The notes beneath the pieces were generated by a model. It ran no database searches, had not been told where the DNA came from, and was given only the letters and a program-made list of their open reading frames with translations. From Nitrogeniibacter sp050293885 (GTDB taxonomy: Bacteria > Pseudomonadota > Gammaproteobacteria > Burkholderiales > Rhodocyclaceae), in the NCBI GenBank assembly GCA_050293885.1, contig JBNKNO010000004.1:1-64000 (forward strand): a stretch of 64,000 bases of DNA, given 5' to 3'. Shown here in pieces: positions 17,047-25,935 of the stretch. Position 1 is the first letter of the stretch. Each line of letters begins with the position of its first letter. A program made the position numbers and the translations under genes.

Positions 17047-17070
17047 TCCGCCAAATCGGCCAGATCAACA

Positions 17071-17100
17071 AAAAAGGCGACCGCTCCGGTCGCCTTTTTT
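17071..17100. terminator. bidirectional terminator between DUF3579 gene and rpsT
   Basis: The 13-bp stem AAAAAGGCGACCG/CGGTCGCCTTTTT with a 3-nt loop is flanked by A- and T-runs. The converging genes on both sides make it bidirectional. Confidence 0.9.
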
Positions 17101-17120
17101 ACTGACCGGCGAAAGCGCAA

Positions 17121-17387
17121 TCAGGCAGACATTCCCTTGATCGCAGCAACCAGACGGCTCTTGTGGCGCGCCGCAGCGTTCTTGTGAATGATCTTCTTGT
17201 CAGCGATGGAGTCGATGGTCTTCTGTGAAGAGCGGAACAGGTTCTGAGCCGCTTCCTGATCACCAGCATCAACCGCCTTGCGCACGTTTTTGATCGCCGT
17301 GCGCAGACGCGAACGCAGACTTGCGTTGTGGTCGCGGGCTGCCGTTGCCTGGCGCGCACGCTTGCGGGCTTGTGCCGAATTGGCCAT
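17121..17387 (-). CDS. rpsT: 30S ribosomal protein S20
   Basis: An 88-residue basic protein beginning MANSAQARKRARQATAARDH, containing LRTAIKNVRKAV and HKNAAARHKSRLVAAIK, the S20 pattern. It binds 16S rRNA during early 30S assembly. It is monocistronic, transcribed divergently from murJ and convergently with the DUF3579 gene. Confidence 0.97.
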   Translation of the reverse strand: MANSAQARKRARQATAARDHNASLRSRLRTAIKNVRKAVDAGDQEAAQNLFRSSQKTIDSIADKKIIHKNAAARHKSRLVAAIKGMSA

Positions 17388-17536
17388 AGGATGTTCGTCC
17401 GTGTTGGTGGTTCTTGAAAGCCCGCGATGATAACGCGACTACCCCTCGCATGCAAGCCCCCAGCCCAACCCGCGAGTTCATCGCGAACACAGTATCATTC
17501 CGCATCTTTGCCGCCATCGAACCCAAACGATCGACG

Positions 17537-19072
17537 ATGAACCTGCTTCGCGCCCTGGCCACCGTCAGCGGCATGACTCTCCTGTCCCGCATTCTCGGCT
17601 TCGTGCGCGATTTCGTCATCGCCCACAGCTTCGGCGCGGGCATGGCGACCGACGCCTTCTTCGTCGCTTTCCGCCTGCCCAACCTGCTACGCCGCATGTT
17701 TGCGGAAGGCGCGTTTTCGCAGGCCTTCGTGCCGATCCTTGCCGAATACAAGAACCGGCAAGGCGACGACGCCGCGCATCAACTCGTCAATCGCGTCGGC
17801 ACGCTGCTCGGCGCCGTGGTGCTTGGCATCTCCATTCTCGGCACACTCGCGGCGCCGTGGGTCATCGCCATCTCGGCGCCGGGCTTTGCCGATGAGCCCG
17901 ACAAGTTCGCCCTCACGGTCGAACTGACCCGCATCACCTTTCCCTACATTCTGTTCATGTCGCTCGTCGCGCTGGCGGGCGGCGTGCTCAATACCTGGAG
18001 CCGGTTCGCGATTCCCGCCTTTACACCGGTTCTGCTCAACCTCAGCTTCATCGGCATGGCACTGTTCGCCGCGCCCTGGTTCGACCCACCGGTCGTGGCA
18101 CTGGCCTGGGCGGTGTTCATCGGCGGATGCCTGCAGTTGGCACTGCAACTGCGGCCGCTGGCCAAGATCGGCCTGCTGCCTCGCTTCGACTGGCACACGA
18201 AGGATCCCGGCGTAAGACGGGTGCTCAAGCTCATGGCGCCGGCCACCATCGGCGTGTCCGTGAGCCAGATTTCGCTGCTCATCAACACCGTGTTCGCGTC
18301 GTTCCTGGTCAGCGGCAGCGTCTCCTGGCTGTACTACGCCGACCGCCTCATGGAGTTTCCCGCCGGCCTGCTTGGCGTCGCGCTCGGGACCATCCTGCTG
18401 CCCAGCCTGTCGAAATATCACGCTGACCAGAACCCGGAAGGTTTTTCGGACCTGCTCGACTGGGGACTGCGTCTCACGCTCATGCTCACCTTGCCCGCCG
18501 CGCTGGCGCTGGCGATGTTGGCGGTTCCGCTGATTGCCACCTTGTTCAACTATGGCGAGTTCGGCGCCATCGACGTCATGCAGACGCGCCCGGCACTGAT
18601 GGCCTACAGCCTCGGACTGACCGGGCTGATTCTCATCAAGGTGCTCGCGCCGGGCTTTTACGCCCGGCAGGACATTCGCACCCCGGTCAAGATCGCCGTG
18701 CTCACACTCGTCGCCACCCAGCTCATGAACCTGGCCTTCATCGGCCCGCTCAAGCACGCCGGTCTGGCGCTGTCCATCGGGCTGGCGGCCTGCCTCAATG
18801 CCGGCCTGCTCTATCGCGGCCTGCGTCGCCGCGACATCTTCCGCCCGCGCCCCGGATGGGGGATCTTCAGTCTGAAACTGCTGGCTGCGCTCGCGGCGCT
18901 CGGATTCGCGATGTGGCTGACCAAGGGAGACGACGCGCAATGGATTGGCAGCCCGGGCGGATGGCGCGTCGCGCACCTGGGCGGCATCGTTGTCGCGGGC
19001 GCGCTGAGCTATTTCGGCGTCCTGTTCGCGCTGGGATTCCGCCCGCGAGATTTTTCGCGCCGGGCGGCATAA
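17537..19072 (+). CDS. murJ: lipid II flippase MurJ (MviN)
   Basis: A 511-residue polytopic membrane protein with about 14 hydrophobic helices, the size expected for MurJ, which flips lipid II across the inner membrane for peptidoglycan synthesis. The N-terminus MNLLRALATVSGMTLLSRIL, GFVRDFVIAHSFGAG, FFVAFRLPNLLRRMFAEGAF and SWLYYADRLMEFPAGLLG are typical. ATG 17537 fits the family; an upstream extension is rejected. The divergent rpsT arrangement is common in betaproteobacteria. Confidence 0.95.
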   Translation: MNLLRALATVSGMTLLSRILGFVRDFVIAHSFGAGMATDAFFVAFRLPNLLRRMFAEGAFSQAFVPILAEYKNRQGDDAAHQLVNRVGTLLGAVVLGISILGTLAAPWVIAISAPGFADEPDKFALTVELTRITFPYILFMSLVALAGGVLNTWSRFAIPAFTPVLLNLSFIGMALFAAPWFDPPVVALAWAVFIGGCLQLALQLRPLAKIGLLPRFDWHTKDPGVRRVLKLMAPATIGVSVSQISLLINTVFASFLVSGSVSWLYYADRLMEFPAGLLGVALGTILLPSLSKYHADQNPEGFSDLLDWGLRLTLMLTLPAALALAMLAVPLIATLFNYGEFGAIDVMQTRPALMAYSLGLTGLILIKVLAPGFYARQDIRTPVKIAVLTLVATQLMNLAFIGPLKHAGLALSIGLAACLNAGLLYRGLRRRDIFRPRPGWGIFSLKLLAALAALGFAMWLTKGDDAQWIGSPGGWRVAHLGGIVVAGALSYFGVLFALGFRPRDFSRRAA

Positions 19073-19113
19073 AATCAGCCTGACACAGACACCGATCTTG
19101 CGGGAGACGCGCC

Positions 19114-19743
19114 ATGAAAATCACCAGCCAGAGCATGTCCGACGGCCAACCGCTCAACGGCAAGTACGCGTTCTGTGTGCCTGCCGCCGAAGGGCACGTG
19201 GCCTTGAGCAACAACATCAACCCGCACCTGGCGTGGTCCGATCTCCCCGAAGGCACACGCACACTGGTGCTGATCTGCCATGATCCCGACGTGCCGAGCC
19301 GGGGCGACGACGTCAATCAGGAAGGACGCACCGTACCCGCCTCACTCCCGCGGGTGGATTTCTTTCACTGGGTGCTGGTCGATCTCGACCCGACACGCGG
19401 CGAGATTCGCGAGGGCGAGTTTTCCAGCGAAGTCACCCCCCGCGGCAAGGCCGGCCCCTCTGCTCCCCACGCCACCCGTCAGGGCATCAACGACTACACC
19501 GCGTGGTTTGCCGGCGATGCGGACATGGAAGGCGACTACTATGGCTACGATGGTCCTTGCCCGCCCTGGAACGACGAGATCAAGCACCACTACGTGTTCA
19601 CGCTCTTCGCCACCAACCTGAGCTCGCTTCCCATCGACGGGCGATTTTCCGGTCAACAAGTGCGCGACGCACTCGACGGACACGTTCTCGCGTCCGCCAG
19701 CCTGACCGTCACCTACAGTCTCAATCCCGACGTACCTGCCTGA
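19114..19743 (+). CDS. YbhB/YbcL family Raf kinase inhibitor-like (PEBP) protein
   Basis: A 209-residue protein of the phosphatidylethanolamine-binding fold. Visible family segments are NPHLAWSDLPEGTRTLVLIC, HDPDVPSRGDDVNQE, FFHWVLVDLDP and HHYVFTLFAT. No signal peptide. It lies 41 bp after murJ. The bacterial proteins have no agreed biochemical role. It is convergent with ggt. Confidence 0.88.
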   Translation: MKITSQSMSDGQPLNGKYAFCVPAAEGHVALSNNINPHLAWSDLPEGTRTLVLICHDPDVPSRGDDVNQEGRTVPASLPRVDFFHWVLVDLDPTRGEIREGEFSSEVTPRGKAGPSAPHATRQGINDYTAWFAGDADMEGDYYGYDGPCPPWNDEIKHHYVFTLFATNLSSLPIDGRFSGQQVRDALDGHVLASASLTVTYSLNPDVPA

Positions 19744-19754
19744 GGCGGCGCGCG

Positions 19755-21485
19755 TCAGTCAGCGCCCACCGTTCCCTCACGGCGCGGGTCGGCGGCGCCC
19801 GTCCAGCCGTCGCCCTGGCGCACGATCACGTGCAAGCCGCTGGTCAGCGTCCGTAGTGCCACCTCGTGCCCGAACAAGGTCTGCAGCGCATCGGCCTGCG
19901 CCCGGCCCGCGGGCGTGTCTTCCACCTCGGTAGCGCGATTGCGGTTGCTCACATGCGGCATGGCCAGCACGCGATCAGGCGGCAAATGCCAATCGAGCAG
20001 CCCCACCAGGGTTTGCGCCACGTAGTTGATGATGTGGCTGCCGCCCGGCGAACCGAGCACGGCGTACAGCGCGCCGTCGGTCGAGAACACCAGCGTCGGC
20101 GACATCGAACTGCGCGGCTGCTTGCGCGGCCCCGGACGGTTGGGATGCAAGCCGTGCGCACCTTTGGGCGAGAACGCAAAATCGGTGAGCTGGTTGTTGA
20201 GCAGAAAGCCGTCGACCATGGTTCGACTGCCAAAGGCATTCTCGATCGATGCCGTCAGTGCCACCGCGTTGCCCTGCGCATCGACAATCGACAAATGCGT
20301 GGTCGATGGCCGCTCGGGAGAGACCGCCGGCACCGGCGCCACGCCCGCGGGGCGCCCCGCCTCGACTGACGTGGCGCTCGCCCCGGAGAGCGAAATCAAG
20401 GTCGCGCGTCGGGCAAGATACGCCGGGGCGGTCAGCGCTTCGGGCCGCACGCGCATGGCCTCGGGATCGCCGTACCAGGCATCCCGATCCGCAAACGCGA
20501 GCCGCCCCGCCTCGGCAAACAAGTGCAGGGCGAATACGGAATCGGGCGCCACATCCGCCAGTGCAAAATGCTGCAGCACGCCCAGTATTGCCAGCACCGT
20601 CCCGCCACCGGAACTGGGTGGCGGCATGCCGCAGACGGTGTAGCGCCGATACGGGCCGCACAGCGCGCGCCGTTTCTGCGCCCGATACGCGGCCATGTCG
20701 GCCAGGCTCAAACGCCCCGGATTGTCGACAGCGCGGACCCGCCGCACAATTCGCTCGGCCAAGGGGCCGGCATAGAACGCGTCGGCACCGTTTTCTGCCA
20801 CCTGCCGCAACACCCGGGCGAGCGCGGGGTTGCGCAAGCGCTCGCCGACCGCCAGCGGTTGGCCGTTCGCCGGGTAGAACAACGCCCGCGCTTGCGCATC
20901 CCGGGCGAGAAAGCGGTCCGCGGCAAGCAGCGCATGCAGCCGTGGCGATACGGCAAAGCCTTCTTCGGCGAGGCGGACGGCCGGCGCGAACAGGTTTGCC
21001 CAAGGCTGCCGCCCGTGCGCGCGATGCGCCAGTTCGAGCATGCGCAGCAAGCCCGGCACACCAACCGATCGACCACCAACCACGGCATCGAAAAACGCCA
21101 TGGGTTGGCCGTTGGCGTCGAGAAACAGCGACGCGTCGGCCGTGGCGGGCGCCCGTTCACGGCCATCGTAGGCAAAACGCCGCCCGGTGGCGGCATCGTA
21201 GGTCAGCATGAAACCGCCGCCGCCGATGCCTGAGGACTGCGGTTCGACGACATTGAGCACGAGCACCGCGGCAATGGCCGCGTCGGTGGCCGAACCGCCG
21301 TTGCGCAGCACCTGCATGGCCGCAGCGGTGGCGTGCGGATTGGCCGTTACCGCCATCTGGCGCTTGGCGTGGAGCGATGGTTTGGCAACAAAGCCCGATG
21401 CGGCTTCGGGCTGTGCGCGCGTTGCCAAGGCGAGCGTCGGCAATCCGGCGATCAGCATCATCAGCAAACGAACGAATCGGGTCAC
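19755..21485 (-). CDS. ggt: gamma-glutamyltransferase (GGT), periplasmic
   Basis: A ~576-residue N-terminal-nucleophile hydrolase precursor that cleaves and transfers gamma-glutamyl groups, e.g. from glutathione. The N-terminal signal peptide is MTRFVRLLMMLIAGLPTLAL. VVEPQSSGIGGGGFML is a family motif. Autoprocessing should occur before the Thr of STTHLSIVDAQGNAVALTAS; downstream FGSRTMVDGFLLNNQLTDF and GSPGGSHIINYVAQT complete the small subunit. Start GTG 21485 overlaps the stop codon of the phosphofructokinase gene (GTGA), so the two are coupled; it also gives the best signal peptide. Confidence 0.92.
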   Translation of the reverse strand: MTRFVRLLMMLIAGLPTLALATRAQPEAASGFVAKPSLHAKRQMAVTANPHATAAAMQVLRNGGSATDAAIAAVLVLNVVEPQSSGIGGGGFMLTYDAATGRRFAYDGRERAPATADASLFLDANGQPMAFFDAVVGGRSVGVPGLLRMLELAHRAHGRQPWANLFAPAVRLAEEGFAVSPRLHALLAADRFLARDAQARALFYPANGQPLAVGERLRNPALARVLRQVAENGADAFYAGPLAERIVRRVRAVDNPGRLSLADMAAYRAQKRRALCGPYRRYTVCGMPPPSSGGGTVLAILGVLQHFALADVAPDSVFALHLFAEAGRLAFADRDAWYGDPEAMRVRPEALTAPAYLARRATLISLSGASATSVEAGRPAGVAPVPAVSPERPSTTHLSIVDAQGNAVALTASIENAFGSRTMVDGFLLNNQLTDFAFSPKGAHGLHPNRPGPRKQPRSSMSPTLVFSTDGALYAVLGSPGGSHIINYVAQTLVGLLDWHLPPDRVLAMPHVSNRNRATEVEDTPAGRAQADALQTLFGHEVALRTLTSGLHVIVRQGDGWTGAADPRREGTVGAD

Positions 21486-22738
21486 GACCGGTAGCACTCC
21501 AGCTTTTTCGGCACTGCCGGACAGTTGGGCGCACGGTAGTCCGGCAAGCCATTGGCGAACGGGGGCGGTACCTCGCCTTCGACCAACGGTTTGAGCCAAC
21601 GCAGGCCGGCCTCGCTGACATCGAATCCATCGTCGGAAATGAACGCGCGCGGCACTCGCCGCTCGGCATTGGCGACATTCGCCAAACCCACCGGCGACAC
21701 CACCCAGCGATAGGGGGCATCACTGCGCCGGACGATGGCCGGCATCACGCAGTCGCGCTCGGCCACGGCGTACTGCACGGCCGCCCACCCCACCGCCTCG
21801 GCCTGCGCGCGATCGGTGGCCGACACCAGATGCCCGGCCGAGCGCTGCAGATAGTCGGGCACCGTCCAGTGGTGCTTGTAGCCAAACGTGGTGTGCAGCA
21901 GACGCGCCAGAAACTGGCCGATGCCACCGAGCTGCACGTAGCCCTTGGCATCCTCGTCCTGCTCGATCAGCAAACGACCGTCGGGCCTGCGCACGCCTTC
22001 GGAGGCGGAAATCGCGCAATATCCGATGCGGGCCACGCAGGCTTCCACGCGCTTGAGAAAAGCCGTTTCATCGAAGGGGCGTTCGGGGAACAGAATAATG
22101 TGTGGCGGATCATCCGGCGTTCGCCGGGCCAGGACCGTCGACGCCGCCAACCAGCCACAGTTGCGCCCCATGACCTCCATCACGAAGATGCGCCCGCGCC
22201 GACTCGACATGGCGCGCAGATCGAGACCGGCTTCGCGCATGGAGGTAGCCAGATACTTGGCGGCGGAGCCGAAACCCGGCGAACAGTCGGTATTGAGCAA
22301 GTCGTTGTCGACCGTCTTGGGAACCCCCACGCAGGTGAGCGGATAGCCGCGGGCGCGGGCAGCGGCCGAGAGCTTGATGACGGTGTCCATGGAGCCGTTG
22401 CCGCCGTTGTAGAGAAAGTAGCCGATATCGTGCGCGGCCAGCACGGCGATGATCCGATCGTACTGGGCAGGATTCTTGTCCACGGGATCGACATCGAATC
22501 GGCAGGAGCCGAACGCACCGCCGGGCAGTTGCTTGAGGGCCAGACAGTCGGCATCGTCGAGCACGCTGCAATCGACCAGATCCTCACCCAATACCCCGAG
22601 AATGCCGTGGCGGGCGGCCAGCACACGCCCCACCGATTCGGGATGGGCCCGCGCTGCGGCAATGACACCGGCCGCCGTGGCGTTGATCACCGCGGTGACG
22701 CCGCCGGATTGCGCGTAAAGCAGGTTCCTGCGTTTCAT
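21482..22738 (-). CDS. pfp: 6-phosphofructokinase, PPi-type group with mixed phosphoryl-donor signature
   Basis: A 418-residue phosphofructokinase of the group usually annotated diphosphate--fructose-6-phosphate 1-phosphotransferase. MKRRNLLYAQSGGVTAVINA is the start. The donor-site motif is YNGGNGSMDT, with Gly where PPi enzymes have Asp (E. coli position 104), whereas GVPKTVDNDL has the Lys typical of PPi enzymes (position 124). Known combinations of this kind can use ATP, so the donor cannot be assigned from sequence. MEVMGRNCGWLA binds the sugar phosphate. It is translationally coupled to ggt downstream and separated from adk by a terminator. Confidence 0.88.
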   Translation of the reverse strand: MKRRNLLYAQSGGVTAVINATAAGVIAAARAHPESVGRVLAARHGILGVLGEDLVDCSVLDDADCLALKQLPGGAFGSCRFDVDPVDKNPAQYDRIIAVLAAHDIGYFLYNGGNGSMDTVIKLSAAARARGYPLTCVGVPKTVDNDLLNTDCSPGFGSAAKYLATSMREAGLDLRAMSSRRGRIFVMEVMGRNCGWLAASTVLARRTPDDPPHIILFPERPFDETAFLKRVEACVARIGYCAISASEGVRRPDGRLLIEQDEDAKGYVQLGGIGQFLARLLHTTFGYKHHWTVPDYLQRSAGHLVSATDRAQAEAVGWAAVQYAVAERDCVMPAIVRRSDAPYRWVVSPVGLANVANAERRVPRAFISDDGFDVSEAGLRWLKPLVEGEVPPPFANGLPDYRAPNCPAVPKKLECYRS

Positions 22739-22750
22739 CCTGTCTCCGCA

Positions 22751-22797
22751 AAGAAAAACGCGATGGGTCTCCGGCACGGGCCGGTCGCCATCGCGTT
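22751..22797 (-). terminator. terminator between adk and the phosphofructokinase gene
   Basis: A 10-bp stem AACGCGATGG/CCATCGCGTT has a GC-rich 21-nt loop that can itself pair. On the minus strand it is followed by TTTCTT. It sits 22 bp past the adk stop. Confidence 0.7.
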
Positions 22798-22818
22798 CAT
22801 CATGGGGCAGCGTCGCGT

Positions 22819-23472
22819 TCAGCTCAAGGCGTCGAATACCCGTGCAGTGATTTCATCCACCGAACCCAAGCCGGAGATGACCGCAACCCGCGGTGCCACC
22901 GCCTCGCCGGTGTTGGCCCAACGGGTGTAGTAGTCGAGCAGCGGCTTGGTCTGCGAGTGGTAGACGTCGAGACGCTTGCGCACCGTCGATTCCTGGTCGT
23001 CATCGCGCTGGATGAGATCCTCGCCGGTCTCGTCATCCTTGCCCTCGACTTTCGGCGGGTTGTACTTGACGTGGTAGGTACGACCCGAGGCCAGATGCAC
23101 GCGGCGCCCGCTCATGCGCTCGATGATTTCCTCGTCGGGCACGTCGATCTGCAACACCACGTCGACCTGCACGCCGGCATCCTTGAGTGCGTCGGCCTGA
23201 GGCAGCGTGCGCGGAAAGCCGTCGAACATGTAGCCCGACTTGCAGTCGTCCTGCTGCAGGCGGTCCTTGACCAGACCGATGATGATTTCGTCCGACACCA
23301 GGCCGCCGGCATCCATCACCTTCTTGGCTTCAACGCCCAGCGGCGTACCGGCCTTGACGGCGGCGCGCAGCATGTCGCCCGTCGAAATCTGCGGAATGCC
23401 GAACTTATCCTTGATGAAGTTGGCCTGGGTCCCTTTCCCCGCCCCCGGTGGCCCCAATAGAATCAAACGCAT
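22819..23472 (-). CDS. adk: adenylate kinase
   Basis: A 217-residue long-type adenylate kinase (ATP + AMP = 2 ADP). P-loop MRLILLGPPGAGKGTQ, AMP site ISTGDMLRAA, FDGFPRT, and a long LID domain from VHLASGRTYHVKYNPPK to GEDLIQRDDD without zinc cysteines. It is preceded by kdsB with a 62-bp gap and followed by a terminator, so it is the last gene of the exbB-adk block. Confidence 0.96.
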   Translation of the reverse strand: MRLILLGPPGAGKGTQANFIKDKFGIPQISTGDMLRAAVKAGTPLGVEAKKVMDAGGLVSDEIIIGLVKDRLQQDDCKSGYMFDGFPRTLPQADALKDAGVQVDVVLQIDVPDEEIIERMSGRRVHLASGRTYHVKYNPPKVEGKDDETGEDLIQRDDDQESTVRKRLDVYHSQTKPLLDYYTRWANTGEAVAPRVAVISGLGSVDEITARVFDALS

Positions 23473-23534
23473 AACGCCCTCCGCTGTTTTACGTGATGTA
23501 CGGTCAAAAGCCGCTTATTTTGGAAACGGCGAAG

Positions 23535-24311
23535 TTACTCGGAAAGCCCCGACGGGTCAAACGCCGCCCGAACCCGCGCGAGATCTTCCGGCGTATCGAC
23601 CCCGGCCGCTGGCGCATGGTCCACCACACGCACGTGAATCCGTTCGCCATGCCACATGGCGCGCAACTGCTCGAGCGCTTCCCACTGCTCGATGGGCGCC
23701 GGCATGAGCGAAGCATAACGACGCAGAAAGCCCGCCCGGTACGCGTAGATGCCGATGTGGCGCAGCACCGGCAAGCCGGCGGGCAAGGCATCGCGCGTCT
23801 CGGCAAAGGCATCGCGCGCCCACGGAATCGGCGCGCGCGAGAAGTACATGGCACGCCCGGCTGCGTCGGTCACCACCTTGACGACGTTGGGGTTGAAGCA
23901 CTCGGCGGCATCATGAATCGGATGGGCCGCAGTGGCGATCGCGGCCTCGGGATCGGCCGCCAGCGCCTCGGCCACGCCGCGAACCAGCGCGGGATCAATC
24001 AGTGGTTCGTCGCCCTGCACGTTGACGACGAGGGTCTCGTCGCTCCAATCGAGTTGCGTGACCACTTCGGCGAGCCGGTCGGTGCCGGTCGGGTGGTCTT
24101 CGCGCGTCATCACCACCTGGCCACCGGCCGCACGCACCGCCTGCGCCACCTCCGCATGATCCGTTGCCACCCAGGCTTCGCTCGCGCCGGCCGCCGCCAC
24201 ACGCTCGAGCACCCGCACGATCATCGGCTTGCCGGCGATGTCGGCCAGCGGCTTGCCCGGCAGACGGCTGGATGCGTAGCGCGCCGGGATGACGAGCCGA
24301 AATGCGCTCAC
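23535..24311 (-). CDS. kdsB: 3-deoxy-manno-octulosonate cytidylyltransferase
   Basis: A 258-residue CMP-KDO synthetase that activates KDO for lipopolysaccharide core assembly. MSAFRLVIPARYASSRLPGK is the nucleotide-binding start; VMTREDHPTGTDRLAEV and VVNVQGDEPLI are diagnostic. Its ATG overlaps the trm112 stop codon by 4 bp. Together with lpxK it marks an LPS-synthesis operon. Confidence 0.95.
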   Translation of the reverse strand: MSAFRLVIPARYASSRLPGKPLADIAGKPMIVRVLERVAAAGASEAWVATDHAEVAQAVRAAGGQVVMTREDHPTGTDRLAEVVTQLDWSDETLVVNVQGDEPLIDPALVRGVAEALAADPEAAIATAAHPIHDAAECFNPNVVKVVTDAAGRAMYFSRAPIPWARDAFAETRDALPAGLPVLRHIGIYAYRAGFLRRYASLMPAPIEQWEALEQLRAMWHGERIHVRVVDHAPAAGVDTPEDLARVRAAFDPSGLSE

Positions 24312-24493
24312 GCGTCCTTGCCTTCCGTTGCCGACAGTTCGCGCGCTTCGTCTTCGAGCATCACCGGAATGCCGTCACGCACCGGATACGCCAGGCGGCA
24401 CGGATTGCATATCAGCTCCTGTTCGGCCTTGCGGTACTCCAGTGGCCCCTTGCACAGCGGGCAGACGAGGATTTCAAGCAGCTTGGCGTCCAT
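24308..24493 (-). CDS. Trm112 family small zinc-ribbon-like protein
   Basis: A 61-residue protein, MDAKLLEILVCPLCKGPLEY then LICNPCRLAYPVRDGIPVML, with two CxxC pairs of the YcaR/Trm112 family. In eukaryotes Trm112 activates methyltransferases; the bacterial role is not settled. It overlaps lpxK by 20 bp upstream and kdsB by 4 bp downstream, the standard betaproteobacterial order. Confidence 0.92.
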   Translation of the reverse strand: MDAKLLEILVCPLCKGPLEYRKAEQELICNPCRLAYPVRDGIPVMLEDEARELSATEGKDA

Positions 24494-25487
24494 GAGGTTT
24501 CAGTTTCTCCAGAACGGGCTGCAAGGCAGCCTCGGGAATATCGGCACGCACGGGAAACACCCAAGTATCGGGCGGTGCAAACGCGGCGCATTTTACCGCA
24601 TCCTTCTCGGTCAGCAGGATCGGCTCGCCCGCCGCAAAGGCGATATCCGCCGGCGTGAACGCATGGTGATCGGCAAAGGGGTGCGGCACCACGTCGAGCC
24701 CCATGGCGCGCAGCTGCTCGAAGAAGCGCGCGGGCCGGCCGATACCGGCGACCGCATGCACACGCTGCCCCGAAAAATCCGCTGCCGAGCGGCAAACATC
24801 GCGATCCGCAATCGATTCGAAGCGCTCGCCGGTCAGGCCCATCGGCGCCGTCGGCACCGCGGTCAACGCGCGTTCGAGTCGCGTCNNNNNNNNNNNNNNN
24901 NNNNNNNNNNNNNNNNNNNNNNNNNNNNNNNNNNNNNNNNNNNNNNNNNNNNNNNNNNNNNNNNNNNNNNNNNNNNNNNNNNNNNNNNNATCGACCACCA
25001 CCACTTCCACATCGCGCCGCAAGGCAAGATGTTGCAAGCCGTCGTCGCTGATCACCACGTCGACTTCCGGATGCGAGGCGATCAACTGCGCCACGGCCGC
25101 TGGCCGGTCCTGCCCGACGGCCACCGGGCACCCGGTCAATCGCGCAAGCAGCAACGGCTCGTCACCGACCTTGTCGGCACTGTCATTCACGGTCACCACA
25201 CGCGTTTCGGCCTCGTGCCGGCCATAGCCGCGGCTCACCACACCGGGGCGATATCCCCGTGCCTGCAAGCGCTCGACCAGCCAGGCAACGACGGGCGTCT
25301 TGCCGCTGCCGCCCACCGCAATGTTGCCGACCACGATCACCGGCACGGGCAACGGCGGCGAAGACATCCAGCCTCGACGATAGGCGAGCCGACGAACTGC
25401 GGAAAGTGCAGAGAAAAGTAGCGCGGCAGGCAGCAGCAGCACAGCCCGCCAGCCCCGGTGTTGCCAGAAGGTGGGCGCGACGGCCAC
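24474..25487 (-). CDS. lpxK: tetraacyldisaccharide 4'-kinase (internal gap)
   Basis: About 337 residues. It phosphorylates the 4'-position of the lipid A disaccharide at the inner membrane. Visible are an N-terminal membrane-anchor helix (AVLLLPAALLFSALSAVRRL), the Walker-like VIVVGNIAVGGSGKTPVV, VVSRGYGR, GDEPLLLA and DDGLQHLALRRDVEVVVVD. A 104-base N-run (24886-24989) hides the centre. The GTG at 25487 (MAVAPTFWQHRGW) is the likely start, 13 bp after exbD. C-terminal LTEKDAVKC is also typical. Confidence 0.93.
   Translation of the reverse strand: MAVAPTFWQHRGWRAVLLLPAALLFSALSAVRRLAYRRGWMSSPPLPVPVIVVGNIAVGGSGKTPVVAWLVERLQARGYRPGVVSRGYGRHEAETRVVTVNDSADKVGDEPLLLARLTGCPVAVGQDRPAAVAQLIASHPEVDVVISDDGLQHLALRRDVEVVVVDXXXXXXXXXXXXXXXXXXXXXXXXXXXXXXXXXXXTRLERALTAVPTAPMGLTGERFESIADRDVCRSAADFSGQRVHAVAGIGRPARFFEQLRAMGLDVVPHPFADHHAFTPADIAFAAGEPILLTEKDAVKCAAFAPPDTWVFPVRADIPEAALQPVLEKLKPHGRQAA
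24886..24989. other. run of 104 N (unresolved sequence)
   Basis: Unresolved bases inside lpxK. The frame is maintained across the gap. Confidence 0.99.
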
Positions 25488-25500
25488 GGCGGGCGACGCC

Positions 25501-25920
25501 CTACTCGTTGTTGCGGGTGGCGAAGGTAATCCGGGCCAGCCCGACACGCTGGGCCGCCTGCATGACATCGATTACCCGCTGGTGGGTCGCCTTGGCATCG
25601 GCATTGATGATGACCAGCGGCGGCTCCTTGCCGGCCGGCGCGGCACGACCCAGCGCGGTCGCGATGGCATCGACGTCGCGACCGACAATGGGCACGCGAT
25701 TGACGAGCACATCGCCTTCGGCGGTAACGGCGATGTTGAGCTCATCGGGCTGACCTTCGACCTCTTCCGAGGCGGCGGTCGGCAAGGTGAGCTCCATGCC
25801 GGAGAAACGCGCATAGGTGGTGGTGAGCATCAGGAAGATGATGATCACGAGAAACACGTCGATCAACGGAATCAGGTTGATCTCGGGCTCCTCCTGGCGG
25901 CGGTTTGTCTGAAAGCGCAT
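25501..25920 (-). CDS. exbD: ExbD/TolR family biopolymer transport protein
   Basis: A 139-residue inner-membrane protein with one N-terminal transmembrane helix, PEINLIPLIDVFLVIIIFLM, containing the conserved Asp that carries protons in the ExbB-ExbD motor. The periplasmic C-terminal domain follows. It couples proton-motive force to outer-membrane transport. It lies 15 bp after exbB and 13 bp before lpxK. No TonB gene is adjacent. Confidence 0.92.
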   Translation of the reverse strand: MRFQTNRRQEEPEINLIPLIDVFLVIIIFLMLTTTYARFSGMELTLPTAASEEVEGQPDELNIAVTAEGDVLVNRVPIVGRDVDAIATALGRAAPAGKEPPLVIINADAKATHQRVIDVMQAAQRVGLARITFATRNNE

Positions 25921-25935
25921 GAGGTACCGGCTACC

